From Ferruginibacter sp. (GTDB taxonomy: Bacteria; Bacteroidota; Bacteroidia; Chitinophagales; Chitinophagaceae): DNA of 64,000 nucleotides. The notes below the pieces were generated by a model that had not been told where the DNA came from, did not search any database, and worked only from the letters and a program-made list of their open reading frames with translations. Position 1 is the first letter of the stretch. Every line of letters starts with the position of its first letter. This document shows positions 19,201 through 28,954 of this stretch, in pieces. Location: NCBI GenBank assembly GCA_025963635.1, contig JAOQAK010000072.1:124001-188000 (forward strand). The letters are read 5' to 3'. A program made the position numbers and the translations under genes.

Positions 19201-19591
19201 TAATGAAAATGGGTTGATGGATTTTTCGAAAGTGAAGCTGGATGGAACAGGCACTAATGCAGCTGTATATATGAGCTTCTGGATCTCCAGCCCGCGTGCC
19301 CTGGATGATCTGCTGATAGAGCCCAATATACCGGTGGTAAACCTGGAGGCTGCTGCGGATGATGCATTCCAGGCATGGCTGAATGGGAAACTGGTGGTTG
19401 AAAAGATCAGAAACGGGCCAATCGAGGGCGGCAAGGCGGTGGCAGCCGCGTTAAAGCTTCACCAGGGATGGAATCATATTTTAATTAAAGTGTTGCAAGG
19501 CACAGGCTCATGGCAGTTCTCGGGCCGCCTTACATCGGCTAACCAGCCCGATTTTATTGCAGAACTGGAGTCTGCCTTAGAAAAACCATAA
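16223..19591 (+). CDS. Exported glycoside hydrolase family 2 protein
   Basis: The frame extends to a TTG at 16148, but ATG 16223 gives a normal signal peptide ending SMAQ, so 1122 residues are taken. Order: GH2 sugar-binding jelly roll (about 45-230), Ig-like domain (about 245-365), TIM barrel (about 370-610), then a C-terminal part that includes a GATase1-like region (about 690-900) and a terminal beta domain. The acid/base is Glu485 in VSNEV and the likely nucleophile is Glu564 in VGEAG. GH2 retaining enzymes cleave beta-galactosides, beta-glucuronides, beta-mannosides or alpha-arabinosides; the substrate here cannot be told. It is the first gene of a + strand CAZyme run. Confidence 0.88.
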   Translation: MKSYILLFFLFFTATLPICSMAQQKKVIYSSKFAPSESLVKPVEKQFRQDICLNGSWEFQPIALPENFKEGYDETPQLPRVKEDLWEITRLHIPSPWNVNSFADRNGEGGDFRTFPSYPKAWESIKMGWMRKVIHIPGSWKNQLVKLHFDAVAGDAEILVNGKAVGKHFGIFLPFEIDVTDAVKYGEDNELLIGIRKPSLFDKRSDFGRRTYQAGSFWGQHVAGIWQDAYVEAMPKVNIDDVYVKPLLEAGILEAEVTVSNNTDKPVTVILDADAYKWIPGSKPGEPAAAIPGSALEKNSSLNLAPISVEVPAHGKATALLSAIVDTQLKKWSPINPNLYGLIINTTVAGKKVDRKYTRFGWRQTALKGNQFTLNGQPFIMKGDSWHFLGIPQMTRRYAWAWFTAMRDANLNTVRLHAQPYPAFYLDMADEMGILVLDETAVWASDGGPKLDDPAYWQDSENHLAELILRDRNHPAVIGWSVSNEVMPIVRGVMHNPPGMKDNLIKYYGIWADICRRLDPSRPWISADGEDDGEGKLPTYVVHYGGLEAMSRAAKNGKPWGVGEAGNAYYGTPEQLSEYNGNRSYQSFLGRMEGVAASSYQSLIAQRERNAVYRSVFNLVWYGLKPLPLGLKDPSKPPTLQDGVFFSSFEEGKPGVQPERLGPYCTTLNPGYDPSLPLYQTWPLFDAIKDAASAVLPSPSKWAIEKPVVEPALAVATPIRSVKVLAGKDSRLVTELKRVGVPLQKLDTEEIPSLLFIDGVYPPEAAAKKVISQVYAKGGTVFICGVAQESIGSLNKLLPAPLTVSSRSASSLLPMVHDNVVNGLTAADLYFSELRPSEFTSRGLGGKLVQQSSVLLIANNTDWLKWNKQPEYAKTAMVLRSEIESKPAGAVLILKEMGEGRLIISTLPVSPRLSKAENAVRRIFTNLGIILSSGSDAGKPLLKSGEIVRTLVAGGFPFTSISEGAKQNFIDPSKGDSIKINADFGGKRWGLLYNENGLMDFSKVKLDGTGTNAAVYMSFWISSPRALDDLLIEPNIPVVNLEAAADDAFQAWLNGKLVVEKIRNGPIEGGKAVAAALKLHQGWNHILIKVLQGTGSWQFSGRLTSANQPDFIAELESALEKP

Positions 19592-19774
19592 TAATTCTGG
19601 CCAGGTTAAAACATTGATGAGATTGACAGGGTCAGGCTTAACCAGTTACAGCACGGGGAATTAAAAAAGGTTTTGGGTATAAAGTATGATCTTCTTGTAC
19701 ATAGTATCATTGGGCAACTTTAATTACGTTTTCAAGTAAATAACTCCCTCTTTATAAAGGAACAAAATAAGAAA

Positions 19775-22735
19775 ATGAAGTATTTACTATTGTTACTCTC
19801 TATAAGCTTTTCCTTTAATGTGAAAGGCCAGTTGCATTTTAGTGAGAAAGGGTCTTTATATGAAGCAAATTATAATTCACAGAACAATACTACCGTACTA
19901 TGCTGGTTAAAAGTAGATCCGCAATGTAAGGATGGAGCGCAGGTTTTTAATAAACTGATCGGAGATGACCGGTCAGCCTACCGGCTGGAAGTTAGTAATA
20001 ACAAACTGCGACTGGTAAATACCGGCGGCGATATTACGGAAGCCCTGCTACCTCCGGGAAACAGTCCTGTATTGGTTGCCTGTGTACTCGACCGAAGTAA
20101 AAAGGTGCAGCGGGTTTATATTAACGGGGTACTGGCTGCCTCTACGCCAATTGCCATTATGGTCTCAATCAGTAAGGAAGGAGGACCACTCCGGCTTGGT
20201 GGCGATTTAAGCGGAAGCCATCGCTTTACCGGTGAAATTTCAGTGATTGCTATTTATGGACGTGTGCTTAAAGATGAAGAAATCACTGCTCAGTACACAG
20301 CAATGAAGGATATCGGGGGGAGAATCGCTTATTGGGAATTTCCGGCTGGCATCCAGGAAGGAGCATCCGTACCCGGCAAAAACACAGCCGGAGTTATGAA
20401 GATTGCCCGGCCTTTCCTACGGGCGGAAAGCCATAAAAATAATCAACTTGGTTTAAGATTTACGCACCCGGCATGGGAGTGGGTGCAGGCCTTACCGTTG
20501 GGTAATGGCAGAATTGGTGCCATGGTATTCGGAACCATTGATGAAGAACGGATTCAATTGAATGAAGGCACTATATGGGCAGGCGGTCCTCATGACCCGG
20601 TAAATCCATCAGCCAACAGTGCTATGCAAAAAATAAAGCCGTTACTGATGGAGGGAAAATCGGCTGAAGCCATCAAATTATGGAAAGATTCAGCAATGGC
20701 TATTCCCCTGCACCAACCTCCCTATCAAACACTTGGCAACCTCAACCTCAGGAGTTTGCTTCCGGCAGGAGATATAAAAGGATACAGTCGTGAATTGAAC
20801 ATAGAAAATGCCACAACATTGGTCCGTTTTTCTATCAACGGCATCACTTATACAAGAGAAACCTTTGTGAGTGCGCCGGATAGTGTGCTCGTAATGTGGA
20901 TATCCGCAGATCGTCCGGCAAGCATTTCATTCGTTGCCTCTTTGAATTCTCTCCAAAAAGTACAGGTGACAGCGGAAAACGGAACGCTGGTAATGCGGGG
21001 CAAAGGTGGCGATGCTGAAGCGGGAATTAAAGGAAAGATAGCATTCAGTTCCAGGTTGATGGCCATACCGGCAGGAGGAAGTTTAAAAACAGGGGATGAA
21101 GGAATAACAATTAGTGGTGCAAATGAAGTTACGCTGGTTTTGTCGGCGGCGACCAACTATGTTGACTTCAATAACCTTACTGCTGATGGCGATGCAATTG
21201 CAGCTTCCCGCCTTACTGCAGCTACAAAAAAATCTTATGCGAAATTAAAGGCTGCCCATATTGCAGATTATCAACGGCTTTTTAATCGGGTTGCTATCAA
21301 TCTTGGATCAGGTAAAGGCGCAGACTGGCCTACGGATGAAAGAGTAAGGCGTTTTCATGAAGGCAATGATCCGGGTTTATCATCGATTCTTTTTCAATAT
21401 GGCCGGTATCTTTTGATTGCCTGTAGCCGGCCCGGCGGGCAGGCTGCTACGCTGCAGGGTCTCTGGAACGAAAATTTAACTCCACCCTGGGGTAGCCGTT
21501 ATACCATTAATATCAACACGGAAATGAACTACTGGCTTGCTGAAACGGCCAATCTTTCAGAATGTGCGGCGCCGCTTTTCGGGCTGGTCAAGGATCTCAG
21601 CATAACCGGGGTAAAAACTGCAAAGGCGATGTACAATGCTGCCGGTTGGACGGCGCATCACAATGCTGATCTATGGCGCAGCACCGCACCAATAGATGGT
21701 CAGTCCGGCATGTGGCCAATGGGCGGAGCATGGCTTACCACCCACCTGTGGGAACATTATCTTTTTACCGGCGATACCGCTTTCCTGGCGAAATATTACC
21801 TGGTGATTAAAGGTGCCGCTTCCTTTCTGCTGGATATCCTTGTGGAAGAGCCTGTACACAAATGGCTGGTCATTTCACCATCCTATTCGCCTGAAAATGG
21901 TCCGCTCTGCGTTGGCTCCACCATTGACATGTCAATTACAAGGGATGTGTTTGCCCAGGTGGTTGCGGCAGGTAAAATATTAAATGTTGATCCCGATTTC
22001 CGGGCTAGAGTGGTGGCTGCCGAATCAAGGCTTGCGCCGCTTCAGATCGGCAGGCTGGGGCAATTACAGGAATGGATAGACGATAAGGATGATCCCAATG
22101 ATCATAACCGCCATGTTTCGCAATTATATACTGTTTTTCCATCCAGCCAGGTTACGCCTTCAACTCCAGCTCTTTTTAAAGCTGCAAAACAGTCATTGCT
22201 GCTCAGGGGCGACGGAGCTACAGGTTGGTCGCTTGCCTGGAAAATAAACTTCTGGGCCCGCTTCAGGGATGGAGACCATGCCTATCTTATTTTAAGCAAC
22301 CTGCTGGGAGAGCCCGGATCGAAGGACCCTGTTAACGGTGATGGAGGTGGTCTTTATCCTAATCTCTTCGATGCACATCCTCCCTTCCAAATCGACGGTA
22401 ATTTTGGGTTTACCTCTGGTGTAACTGAAATGCTGATGCAGAGCCATGAGGGCATCATCGACCTGCTTCCTGCCCTGCCATCCGCATGGCCTAACGGGAA
22501 TGTTAAGGGCCTTTGCGCCCGTGGAGGTTTTGTGATTGATCTTAGCTGGGATCAAATGAAATTAAAAAAAGCGCAGATCCGTTCCAAATCCGCAAAGCTT
22601 TGCCGCGTTCGTACCGGAGGTGTACCCGTTAAAATAACCTGCGATAAAAAAATGGTAGCTACCACTTTAAGTGATGATGGAACGCTTTCCTTTTTTACCA
22701 TCGCCGGAAAAACATACGACATTATTGCCCGTTGA
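19775..22735 (+). CDS. LamG-GH95 glycosidase (alpha-L-fucosidase family)
   Basis: A 986-residue exported protein (signal peptide 1-18). Residues about 25-200 form a LamG/concanavalin-type domain, an unusual addition to this family. The GH95 module starts near residue 225 (WVQALPLGNGRIGAMVFG) and contains the family signature TININTEMNYW, the SPEN segment where the family acid lies, and QIDGNFGF with Asp874 near the C-terminus. GH95 enzymes invert alpha-1,2-L-fucosides, with some alpha-L-galactosidases, as on xyloglucan or rhamnogalacturonan side chains. The neighbouring GH2 and GH3 genes fit plant cell-wall glycan trimming. A second, divergent GH95 is encoded at 50363-52771 on the other strand. 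Confidence 0.87.
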   Translation: MKYLLLLLSISFSFNVKGQLHFSEKGSLYEANYNSQNNTTVLCWLKVDPQCKDGAQVFNKLIGDDRSAYRLEVSNNKLRLVNTGGDITEALLPPGNSPVLVACVLDRSKKVQRVYINGVLAASTPIAIMVSISKEGGPLRLGGDLSGSHRFTGEISVIAIYGRVLKDEEITAQYTAMKDIGGRIAYWEFPAGIQEGASVPGKNTAGVMKIARPFLRAESHKNNQLGLRFTHPAWEWVQALPLGNGRIGAMVFGTIDEERIQLNEGTIWAGGPHDPVNPSANSAMQKIKPLLMEGKSAEAIKLWKDSAMAIPLHQPPYQTLGNLNLRSLLPAGDIKGYSRELNIENATTLVRFSINGITYTRETFVSAPDSVLVMWISADRPASISFVASLNSLQKVQVTAENGTLVMRGKGGDAEAGIKGKIAFSSRLMAIPAGGSLKTGDEGITISGANEVTLVLSAATNYVDFNNLTADGDAIAASRLTAATKKSYAKLKAAHIADYQRLFNRVAINLGSGKGADWPTDERVRRFHEGNDPGLSSILFQYGRYLLIACSRPGGQAATLQGLWNENLTPPWGSRYTININTEMNYWLAETANLSECAAPLFGLVKDLSITGVKTAKAMYNAAGWTAHHNADLWRSTAPIDGQSGMWPMGGAWLTTHLWEHYLFTGDTAFLAKYYLVIKGAASFLLDILVEEPVHKWLVISPSYSPENGPLCVGSTIDMSITRDVFAQVVAAGKILNVDPDFRARVVAAESRLAPLQIGRLGQLQEWIDDKDDPNDHNRHVSQLYTVFPSSQVTPSTPALFKAAKQSLLLRGDGATGWSLAWKINFWARFRDGDHAYLILSNLLGEPGSKDPVNGDGGGLYPNLFDAHPPFQIDGNFGFTSGVTEMLMQSHEGIIDLLPALPSAWPNGNVKGLCARGGFVIDLSWDQMKLKKAQIRSKSAKLCRVRTGGVPVKITCDKKMVATTLSDDGTLSFFTIAGKTYDIIAR

Positions 22736-22909
22736 AATGGTTGGAAGGTGAGATGAACGAAATAACTTTATGATAATAATGAAGGAATTTACCAGGTAAC
22801 CGCCGGATTATAGATAGGGCTGCTGATATTGGATAAAAGAAACTAGTTGTTAATGAGTAATGAAGTCGTCCATTAGCATTTTGTTAAGCTAAAATTAATG
22901 CGCAAAAGA

Positions 22910-22917
22910 TAAGTTTG
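22910..22917 (+). promoter_or_regulatory. Candidate Bacteroidota -7 box before GH3
   Basis: TAAGTTTG matches the TAnnTTTG consensus and lies about 50 bp upstream of the GH3 ATG at 22968. The nearest upstream TTG (22881) is 26 bases away, longer than the usual 17-23, so this is only a candidate. Confidence 0.35.
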
Positions 22918-22967
22918 GGTTCTGAATCACGGGCTCATAAAATAAACGATGTTTGATCAATCTATAT

Positions 22968-25553
22968 ATGAAAATGAATTATCAACTGGGTAAGCAATTA
23001 CTTTTAGTGGCGGGCTCCATTATCTTTATCCAATTTTCGTACAAAACAGCAGATAAATTTCCTTTCCGGGACCCGTCGCTTTCCTTCGAAAACCGGGTAA
23101 ATGATTTGGTATCCCGTTTAACCCTCCGGGAAAAAATAGACCAGATGCGCAACAGTGCGCCGGCAATTCCCCGGTTGGGAATTCCCCGTTATAACTGGTG
23201 GAACGAATGTTTACACGGTATTGGCCGTTCAGATTATAACGTAACCGTTTTTCCCCAGGCGATTGGCATGGCTGCAACTTTTAACGATGCTGCGCTTACG
23301 CAAATGGCTTCAATTACCTCGGATGAAGCAAGGGCGATCTACTACGAATCCAACCGCACGGGTAAAGAAGGCGCTCAATACAGTGGCCTCACTTTCTGGA
23401 CACCCAATATCAATATTTTCAGGGATCCCCGCTGGGGAAGAGGACAGGAAACCTACGGCGAAGACCCTTATCTCACTTCACGTATGGGAATGGCCATGGT
23501 AAGGGGCTTACAGGGAAACGATCCCAAATACCTGAAAACTTCCGCTTGCGCCAAACATTATGCAGTACACAGCGGCCCTGAGGCACAGCGGCACACCTTT
23601 GATGTAACCGCTTCCGATTATGATCTGTGGGATACCTACCTGCCTGCCTTTGAAAAATTAGTGGTAGATGCAAAAGTATCTTCTGTGATGTGTGCCTATA
23701 ATCGCTATGCAGGCCAGCCCTGTTGCGGCAGCGATCTTTTATTAACAGATATTCTTCGTAATAAATGGGGGTTTACAGGATATGTAACTTCCGATTGTGG
23801 GGCTGTGGAAGATTTTTTCAGATCGCATAAAACCCATCCCGACGCGGAAAGCGCTACTGCAGACGCGGTTTTACACGGTACCGACCTGGAGTGCGGGGGA
23901 AGCTACGGCGCATTGATGGAAGCGGTGAAAGATAAAAAAATCACCGAGGCGCAGATTGATGTTTCTGTAAAACGCTTGTTTATGATCAGGTTCAGGCTGG
24001 GTATGTTTGATCCGCCGGGCATGGTGCCTTATAGCAAAATCCCGATGAGCGTGGTGGAGAATAGAGCCCATCATGATCATTCGTTAAAAATGGCAAGAGA
24101 GTCAATTGTTCTTTTAAAGAACGACCAGCATACACTTCCACTGAACAAAAATATCCGGAAGATAGCAGTGGTAGGACCTAATGCGGATGATAAAAATGCT
24201 TTGCTGGGTAATTATAATGGTTTTCCATCCAAAATTGTTACCGTGCTGGAAGGCATTAAGTCAAAACTAGGCGCCGGCACACAGGTTATATATGAAAAAG
24301 GCCTTAACTACAACAACGAGCTCCTGTTTGAGAAATTGGATCTTTCCCAAAATTTCACTTACAAGGGCGCCGGAACATGGCAGGCTGAATATTTCAATGA
24401 TCAGCATTTAGAAGGAAAACCGGCATATACCGCCCTTGTGAAGCATATTGATCTTGCTCCATCCAAAAATGATGTGCTGCCGCAAGGCGTTTCTGCAAAT
24501 AATTTCTCTGCCCGTTATACAACCCTGTTTACTTCCGAAAAAGCCGCTGCGTATACATTGCAGTTCAGTTCTGCACGCGGTTACCGTTTGTTTGTAGATG
24601 GTAAAAAAACACTCGACCAATGGAACGATCATGAGAACCTTTCAAGTCAGTATACCCTTAAGATGGAAGCAGGCAAACAATATTCAGTGGTAGTAGAATA
24701 CCACCAGCAGGGCGGTAAACCATCGTTAATGCTTACTACGGGCAGAATGATAAAAGGTTCCAAAGAAGCGCTTGTTTCGAAAGTGAGCGATGCGGATGTG
24801 ATTGTTTTTGCTGGTGGTATTTCCAATGCTTTTGAAGCAGAGGGTGCTGATAAGAAAAGCATTGACCTGCCTTCCATCCAGACAGAATATTTAAAGGCAT
24901 TGAAAGCCACCGGCAAGCCCATAGTTTTTGTGATGTTCACCGGCAGTGCCATGAGTATCGGATGGGAAGCGGAGAATCTCCCGACCATTGTGAACGGATG
25001 GTATGCGGGACAGGATGCAGGAACAGCTATCGCTGATGTAATATTTGGCGACTATAATCCCGCAGGCAGGTTGCCGGTTACATTTTATAAAAGCGTAAAC
25101 GACCTCCCGGCCCTGGAAGATTACTCAATGACCAACCGGACCTATCGCTATTTTAAAGGGCAGCCGTTATTTTCTTTTGGCTATGGTTTAAGCTATACCA
25201 GTTTTAATTATAAATGGTCAGTACAGCCGCGGCATTACTATTCTCCAAATGATACAATTGCTTTTTCAGTAGAGATAAAGAACACGGGGAAAATGACAGG
25301 CGATGAGGTAGCGCAGGTGTATGTGCAATACCCCGGCGGAGGGATATTTCCGCTGAAGGAGCTTCGGCAATTTAAAAGGGTGGCCATTGGCGCTGGTATG
25401 TCACAGAAAGTCAGTTTTAAAATACCTGTTATTGAACTGCGGAAATGGGATGAAATAAAGCATGACAGGAAAGTACCCGCAGGAAAGTACAGGATTTTTG
25501 TAGGCGGCAATGCTGATGTACAAAACTTAGCAGTTGAATTTGAAATAAAATAA
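22968..25553 (+). CDS. Exported GH3 beta-glycosidase with PA14 domain (xylosidase-like)
   Basis: Starting at ATG 22968 (a TTG at 22953 is less likely) gives 861 residues with a signal peptide. The GH3 N-terminal barrel carries GEDPY, KHYAVHSGPEAQRH and SDCGA with the nucleophile Asp276. The alpha/beta sandwich domain is interrupted by a PA14 insert (about 460-600), and the protein ends in a fibronectin III-like domain. The overall pattern resembles the plant-type beta-xylosidase/alpha-arabinosidase branch of GH3. It would release terminal xylose or arabinose in the periplasm. It is followed after 83 bp by a second GH2 gene. Confidence 0.88.
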   Translation: MKMNYQLGKQLLLVAGSIIFIQFSYKTADKFPFRDPSLSFENRVNDLVSRLTLREKIDQMRNSAPAIPRLGIPRYNWWNECLHGIGRSDYNVTVFPQAIGMAATFNDAALTQMASITSDEARAIYYESNRTGKEGAQYSGLTFWTPNINIFRDPRWGRGQETYGEDPYLTSRMGMAMVRGLQGNDPKYLKTSACAKHYAVHSGPEAQRHTFDVTASDYDLWDTYLPAFEKLVVDAKVSSVMCAYNRYAGQPCCGSDLLLTDILRNKWGFTGYVTSDCGAVEDFFRSHKTHPDAESATADAVLHGTDLECGGSYGALMEAVKDKKITEAQIDVSVKRLFMIRFRLGMFDPPGMVPYSKIPMSVVENRAHHDHSLKMARESIVLLKNDQHTLPLNKNIRKIAVVGPNADDKNALLGNYNGFPSKIVTVLEGIKSKLGAGTQVIYEKGLNYNNELLFEKLDLSQNFTYKGAGTWQAEYFNDQHLEGKPAYTALVKHIDLAPSKNDVLPQGVSANNFSARYTTLFTSEKAAAYTLQFSSARGYRLFVDGKKTLDQWNDHENLSSQYTLKMEAGKQYSVVVEYHQQGGKPSLMLTTGRMIKGSKEALVSKVSDADVIVFAGGISNAFEAEGADKKSIDLPSIQTEYLKALKATGKPIVFVMFTGSAMSIGWEAENLPTIVNGWYAGQDAGTAIADVIFGDYNPAGRLPVTFYKSVNDLPALEDYSMTNRTYRYFKGQPLFSFGYGLSYTSFNYKWSVQPRHYYSPNDTIAFSVEIKNTGKMTGDEVAQVYVQYPGGGIFPLKELRQFKRVAIGAGMSQKVSFKIPVIELRKWDEIKHDRKVPAGKYRIFVGGNADVQNLAVEFEIK

Positions 25554-25636
25554 AGTAAAATCCTTTCGGCCGGGTCGAAGGGCATGCTGCTTAAAAGGTG
25601 TGAATTAAAGAATCAAATTATTAATCCTTTTTTCTA

Positions 25637-28600
25637 ATGAAAAAATTATTGTCCGGTGTTTTTATCGTAGCCTTACTGGTATTGTTTTCCAAAATATCGG
25701 CACAGGATATTTCCGTTTCCGGATGGCGCTTATGGCCCGATTCGGCAGCCAAATGGAAAGATGATAAACTTTACCTGCCCAATGAAGTAAATATACCTGC
25801 CCTTCCTGTAAATATGCCCACTGGTGGCTGGCAGGCATTAAATGATAAACAGGGAATACCTGTAAAATTACCATCCACTGTTGAAGAACATTATTGGGGA
25901 AAATTTGGCACAAGACCCTATACAAAAAATGAAGCACAGCGGGGCGCCGGTACCTCTTTCCAAAATGGAAATTATCCTGGCGTGTCTTGGTGGTGGCGTC
26001 AGGTAAATGTCCCTGATTTTAAAGCCGGGCAACATGTGGCGGTTTCTTTCCGTGGTGCAAGATTGCGTGCAGAAGTTTATTGCAATGGCAAACTTTGCGG
26101 ATATACGATTATGAGTGAACTTCCTTTCCAGGCAGATATTACCAATGCCGTGAAAGCAGGCGGCAAAGCGCAAATAGCAGTGCGTATCACCAATCCCGGT
26201 GGTAGCTTCGACTGGTTAGATTTTGCACAGATGCAGATCCAATGGGGCAACTATACACTTCCTCCTTCACATGGATTCGGTGGTTTGGACAATGATATCA
26301 AACTTGCTGTGAGGGACAATGTATCAGTTACAGATATTGCTGCGATTAATCAGCCTGATCTAAACAAAATCCAGTTGGTCGCCGAAATTTCAAGTCTTGA
26401 TAAAGCCTACAACGGACCAGTTATTTTCCAGGTAAGCAAGGGGAGTAAGGTTGTATGGACCGGCACTGCAAATATTGCGTTAACAACAGGCCAGTCAAAG
26501 ACCATCATGCTTGATGCTACTATAAAAAACGCATTGCCCTGGAACGTAAAACATCCAAATTTATATACTGCAACAGCATCCCTCACCCGTTTAAAAACCA
26601 ATAGCCGGAGTGTAGATTTTGGCTTTCGGTATTTTACTGCTGAAGGCATTGGTTCAAAGGAAGCCAAACTGACTTTGAATGGCAAACGCATTGTACCCAT
26701 ATCTTCCATATCATGGGGTTACTGGGGCAGGAACGGTCTTTGGCCCGACCAGGAAATGGGCGACCGGGAAATGGCTTCCGCGAAAGCGTTGGGATTAAAC
26801 TGCCTGCAATTTCACCGGAATATCGGCAAGCCTTTAATGCTTGATTTAAGTGACAGAAAAGGCTTTATGCGTGTAGAAGAGCCGGGTGGTGGAAAGTTTG
26901 CATTGGGAGCCAGGTATGCCATAGGGCCTTTTGGACCCAACGATGAATTTTTAGCAAAAGATGAAAAACTGCTGAACGCTTTTAAAGTGAGAAAAGATTA
27001 TGTGCAACCCGATACGGATACTGTAAATACAACCGGTGATGGGCCGGATGGCGATGCAAGGGCTTTCTGGGAAAAATATGAAGAAGCGAAAATATTGCAG
27101 ATGGTAAAACGTGACCGCAGTCATCCTTCACTGATCATGTACACCATTCAGAATGAAAACAGCGATATGGATCTTCGGAACCCACGAATTTACAGGTTAT
27201 TGCGAAGCATGCATGCACTTGATCCGGGCCGCCTGATTGTTTTTTATTCTGGCGGTGTTCCAAAAGATGCACAGGTGATGATGTTACCGCATAGCAACAC
27301 AATCCAATATGCAAGCAAAGGAAATCCTTTCGCCGGTTGGCATGATGTACATACCTGCGGTGGTCCCTGCAATTACCTGGACGCCCTCTACAAAAATCCC
27401 CGTGATTTTAAAGTAATGCAAAAAGATGAAGACCGCGGTTCTATCTGTATGTGGGGAGAAATGTTTGGTGCGGCAACACCCGATGATTATGATAAGCTCA
27501 TTCATTCCTTTGATAAAGAACACCCGACCGGCTATGAATTGGATGACATGAAAAAAACACTCGATGGCTATCACCAGTTCCTGGATAAATGGGGCTTTCG
27601 TAAAGCCTTCCCAACTGATTCCAGCCTTTTCCAGGCAATTGGTTATCGCTCCTATTATTTCTGGAAACGGATACTGGAACAATCAAGGATAGAAAATTCC
27701 AATGATTTCCTGGTAGTAAGCGGCTGGGAAAGCACCACGATAGACAATCACTCCGGCATCGTGGACAATCATCGTTTTCCCAAAGGAAATCCTGCGGTAA
27801 TGGCCGAAGCTTGTGGGCCTGAACTACTGGTAGTACAACCACGCAGGATGATTTTAAATAAAGGTGATAAGGAAATAGTAGATGTGTTTTTAATCAACGA
27901 AACAAACCGCACAGGTCCGCAAACATTGAAGCTTACAGTTAAGCGTGCTGATGGATCAATGTTGTTTACTACAGAAAAAACGGTGGTACCAACAGGCGGG
28001 GATGTGTATGGCGAACTGCTTACAGAAGCAATTGAATTTACAGCGGATAAAGAAGGGATGTTAAAAATTGAATCCCAATTGACGCCCCAAACACCCGGTG
28101 CAACTGTATTAAAACGTACAGATGAAATAAGTGTGGTTGATATTACAGCCAGCAACTTATTGAAAAAAATAGCCGTAGTAGAACCCAACCATCAGATTAC
28201 CCAAACCATCCGGGACGACTTTAAAGGAACCCCCGTAAAATTGGCTGAAACACCTGCAAACACAGTGCTGGATGCAATTGTAATGGGTAATATTTCGGCC
28301 AATACGGATCTTTTTAAACTGGGTGATGCACCAAAAGCTGCAGCTGTCTCTCAAAATCTTATACCTGAAAATTTGCAGGGTGTAGCTGCTAAACCTGAAG
28401 TTAAACTACCCTCACTGAGCGGCATCAGTAAAGAGCTATTTGAAGATGCATTGAGAAGAGTAAAAGAGGATGGCACCCGTTTAATATTGTGGCCTGATAA
28501 TGATCATGGTGCCGAAGCCTTTGCAAAAGAATTGGCAAAGCGTAATATAGTGCAATACAAAGGCAATGCTGGTAACCTGGGAGCGCCCTGGTTCGGTAGC

Positions 28601-28954
28601 TGGTTCTTTGTGCGCAAACATTGGCTGCTGGAAGGACTGCCGACAGATTGCGCCATGGATTGGCGTTATGGCATCAGTGCGTTTGGCGGGCCGGAATGGT
28701 TAAAGGAAGATCCGAAAGGCACCAATACCAATGGGATGATGCTGGATGCGCCTGGCCTTGAAGTAGTGATTGGATACGGTGCGGATCACAATGAAAAGAT
28801 TGGTGTTTCGGGTTGTGTGATTCCTTATGGTAAGGGTGAGATTGTGTTGTACTGTTTGCCGCAGATGCTGCGCAGCCTTCAGCCGGGTGAGTTTGCAATT
28901 AATCCCGTGATCATTAAACGGATATTGAGTAATGCACTTCGCATAAAATCTTAA
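25637..28954 (+). CDS. Exported GH2-superfamily glycosidase, second copy
   Basis: A 1105-residue protein with a signal peptide (1-22). An N-terminal jelly roll with WWWRQVNVPD and an Ig-like domain precede a TIM barrel. Glu507 in IQNENSD is the likely acid/base and Glu608 in CMWGEMFG the likely nucleophile. The C-terminal third (about 860-1100) contains a GATase1-like domain, a feature shared with the GH2 encoded at 16223. The sequence is otherwise distant from that protein, so the two probably have different substrates. It is probably co-transcribed with GH3 (83 bp gap). Confidence 0.82.
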   Translation: MKKLLSGVFIVALLVLFSKISAQDISVSGWRLWPDSAAKWKDDKLYLPNEVNIPALPVNMPTGGWQALNDKQGIPVKLPSTVEEHYWGKFGTRPYTKNEAQRGAGTSFQNGNYPGVSWWWRQVNVPDFKAGQHVAVSFRGARLRAEVYCNGKLCGYTIMSELPFQADITNAVKAGGKAQIAVRITNPGGSFDWLDFAQMQIQWGNYTLPPSHGFGGLDNDIKLAVRDNVSVTDIAAINQPDLNKIQLVAEISSLDKAYNGPVIFQVSKGSKVVWTGTANIALTTGQSKTIMLDATIKNALPWNVKHPNLYTATASLTRLKTNSRSVDFGFRYFTAEGIGSKEAKLTLNGKRIVPISSISWGYWGRNGLWPDQEMGDREMASAKALGLNCLQFHRNIGKPLMLDLSDRKGFMRVEEPGGGKFALGARYAIGPFGPNDEFLAKDEKLLNAFKVRKDYVQPDTDTVNTTGDGPDGDARAFWEKYEEAKILQMVKRDRSHPSLIMYTIQNENSDMDLRNPRIYRLLRSMHALDPGRLIVFYSGGVPKDAQVMMLPHSNTIQYASKGNPFAGWHDVHTCGGPCNYLDALYKNPRDFKVMQKDEDRGSICMWGEMFGAATPDDYDKLIHSFDKEHPTGYELDDMKKTLDGYHQFLDKWGFRKAFPTDSSLFQAIGYRSYYFWKRILEQSRIENSNDFLVVSGWESTTIDNHSGIVDNHRFPKGNPAVMAEACGPELLVVQPRRMILNKGDKEIVDVFLINETNRTGPQTLKLTVKRADGSMLFTTEKTVVPTGGDVYGELLTEAIEFTADKEGMLKIESQLTPQTPGATVLKRTDEISVVDITASNLLKKIAVVEPNHQITQTIRDDFKGTPVKLAETPANTVLDAIVMGNISANTDLFKLGDAPKAAAVSQNLIPENLQGVAAKPEVKLPSLSGISKELFEDALRRVKEDGTRLILWPDNDHGAEAFAKELAKRNIVQYKGNAGNLGAPWFGSWFFVRKHWLLEGLPTDCAMDWRYGISAFGGPEWLKEDPKGTNTNGMMLDAPGLEVVIGYGADHNEKIGVSGCVIPYGKGEIVLYCLPQMLRSLQPGEFAINPVIIKRILSNALRIKS

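Noticed and set aside
25562..25582. CCTTTCG/CGAAGGG hairpin after GH3
   Set aside because: Contains a G-T pair, has no T-tract and lies only 55 bp before the next co-directional gene; too weak to call a terminator.
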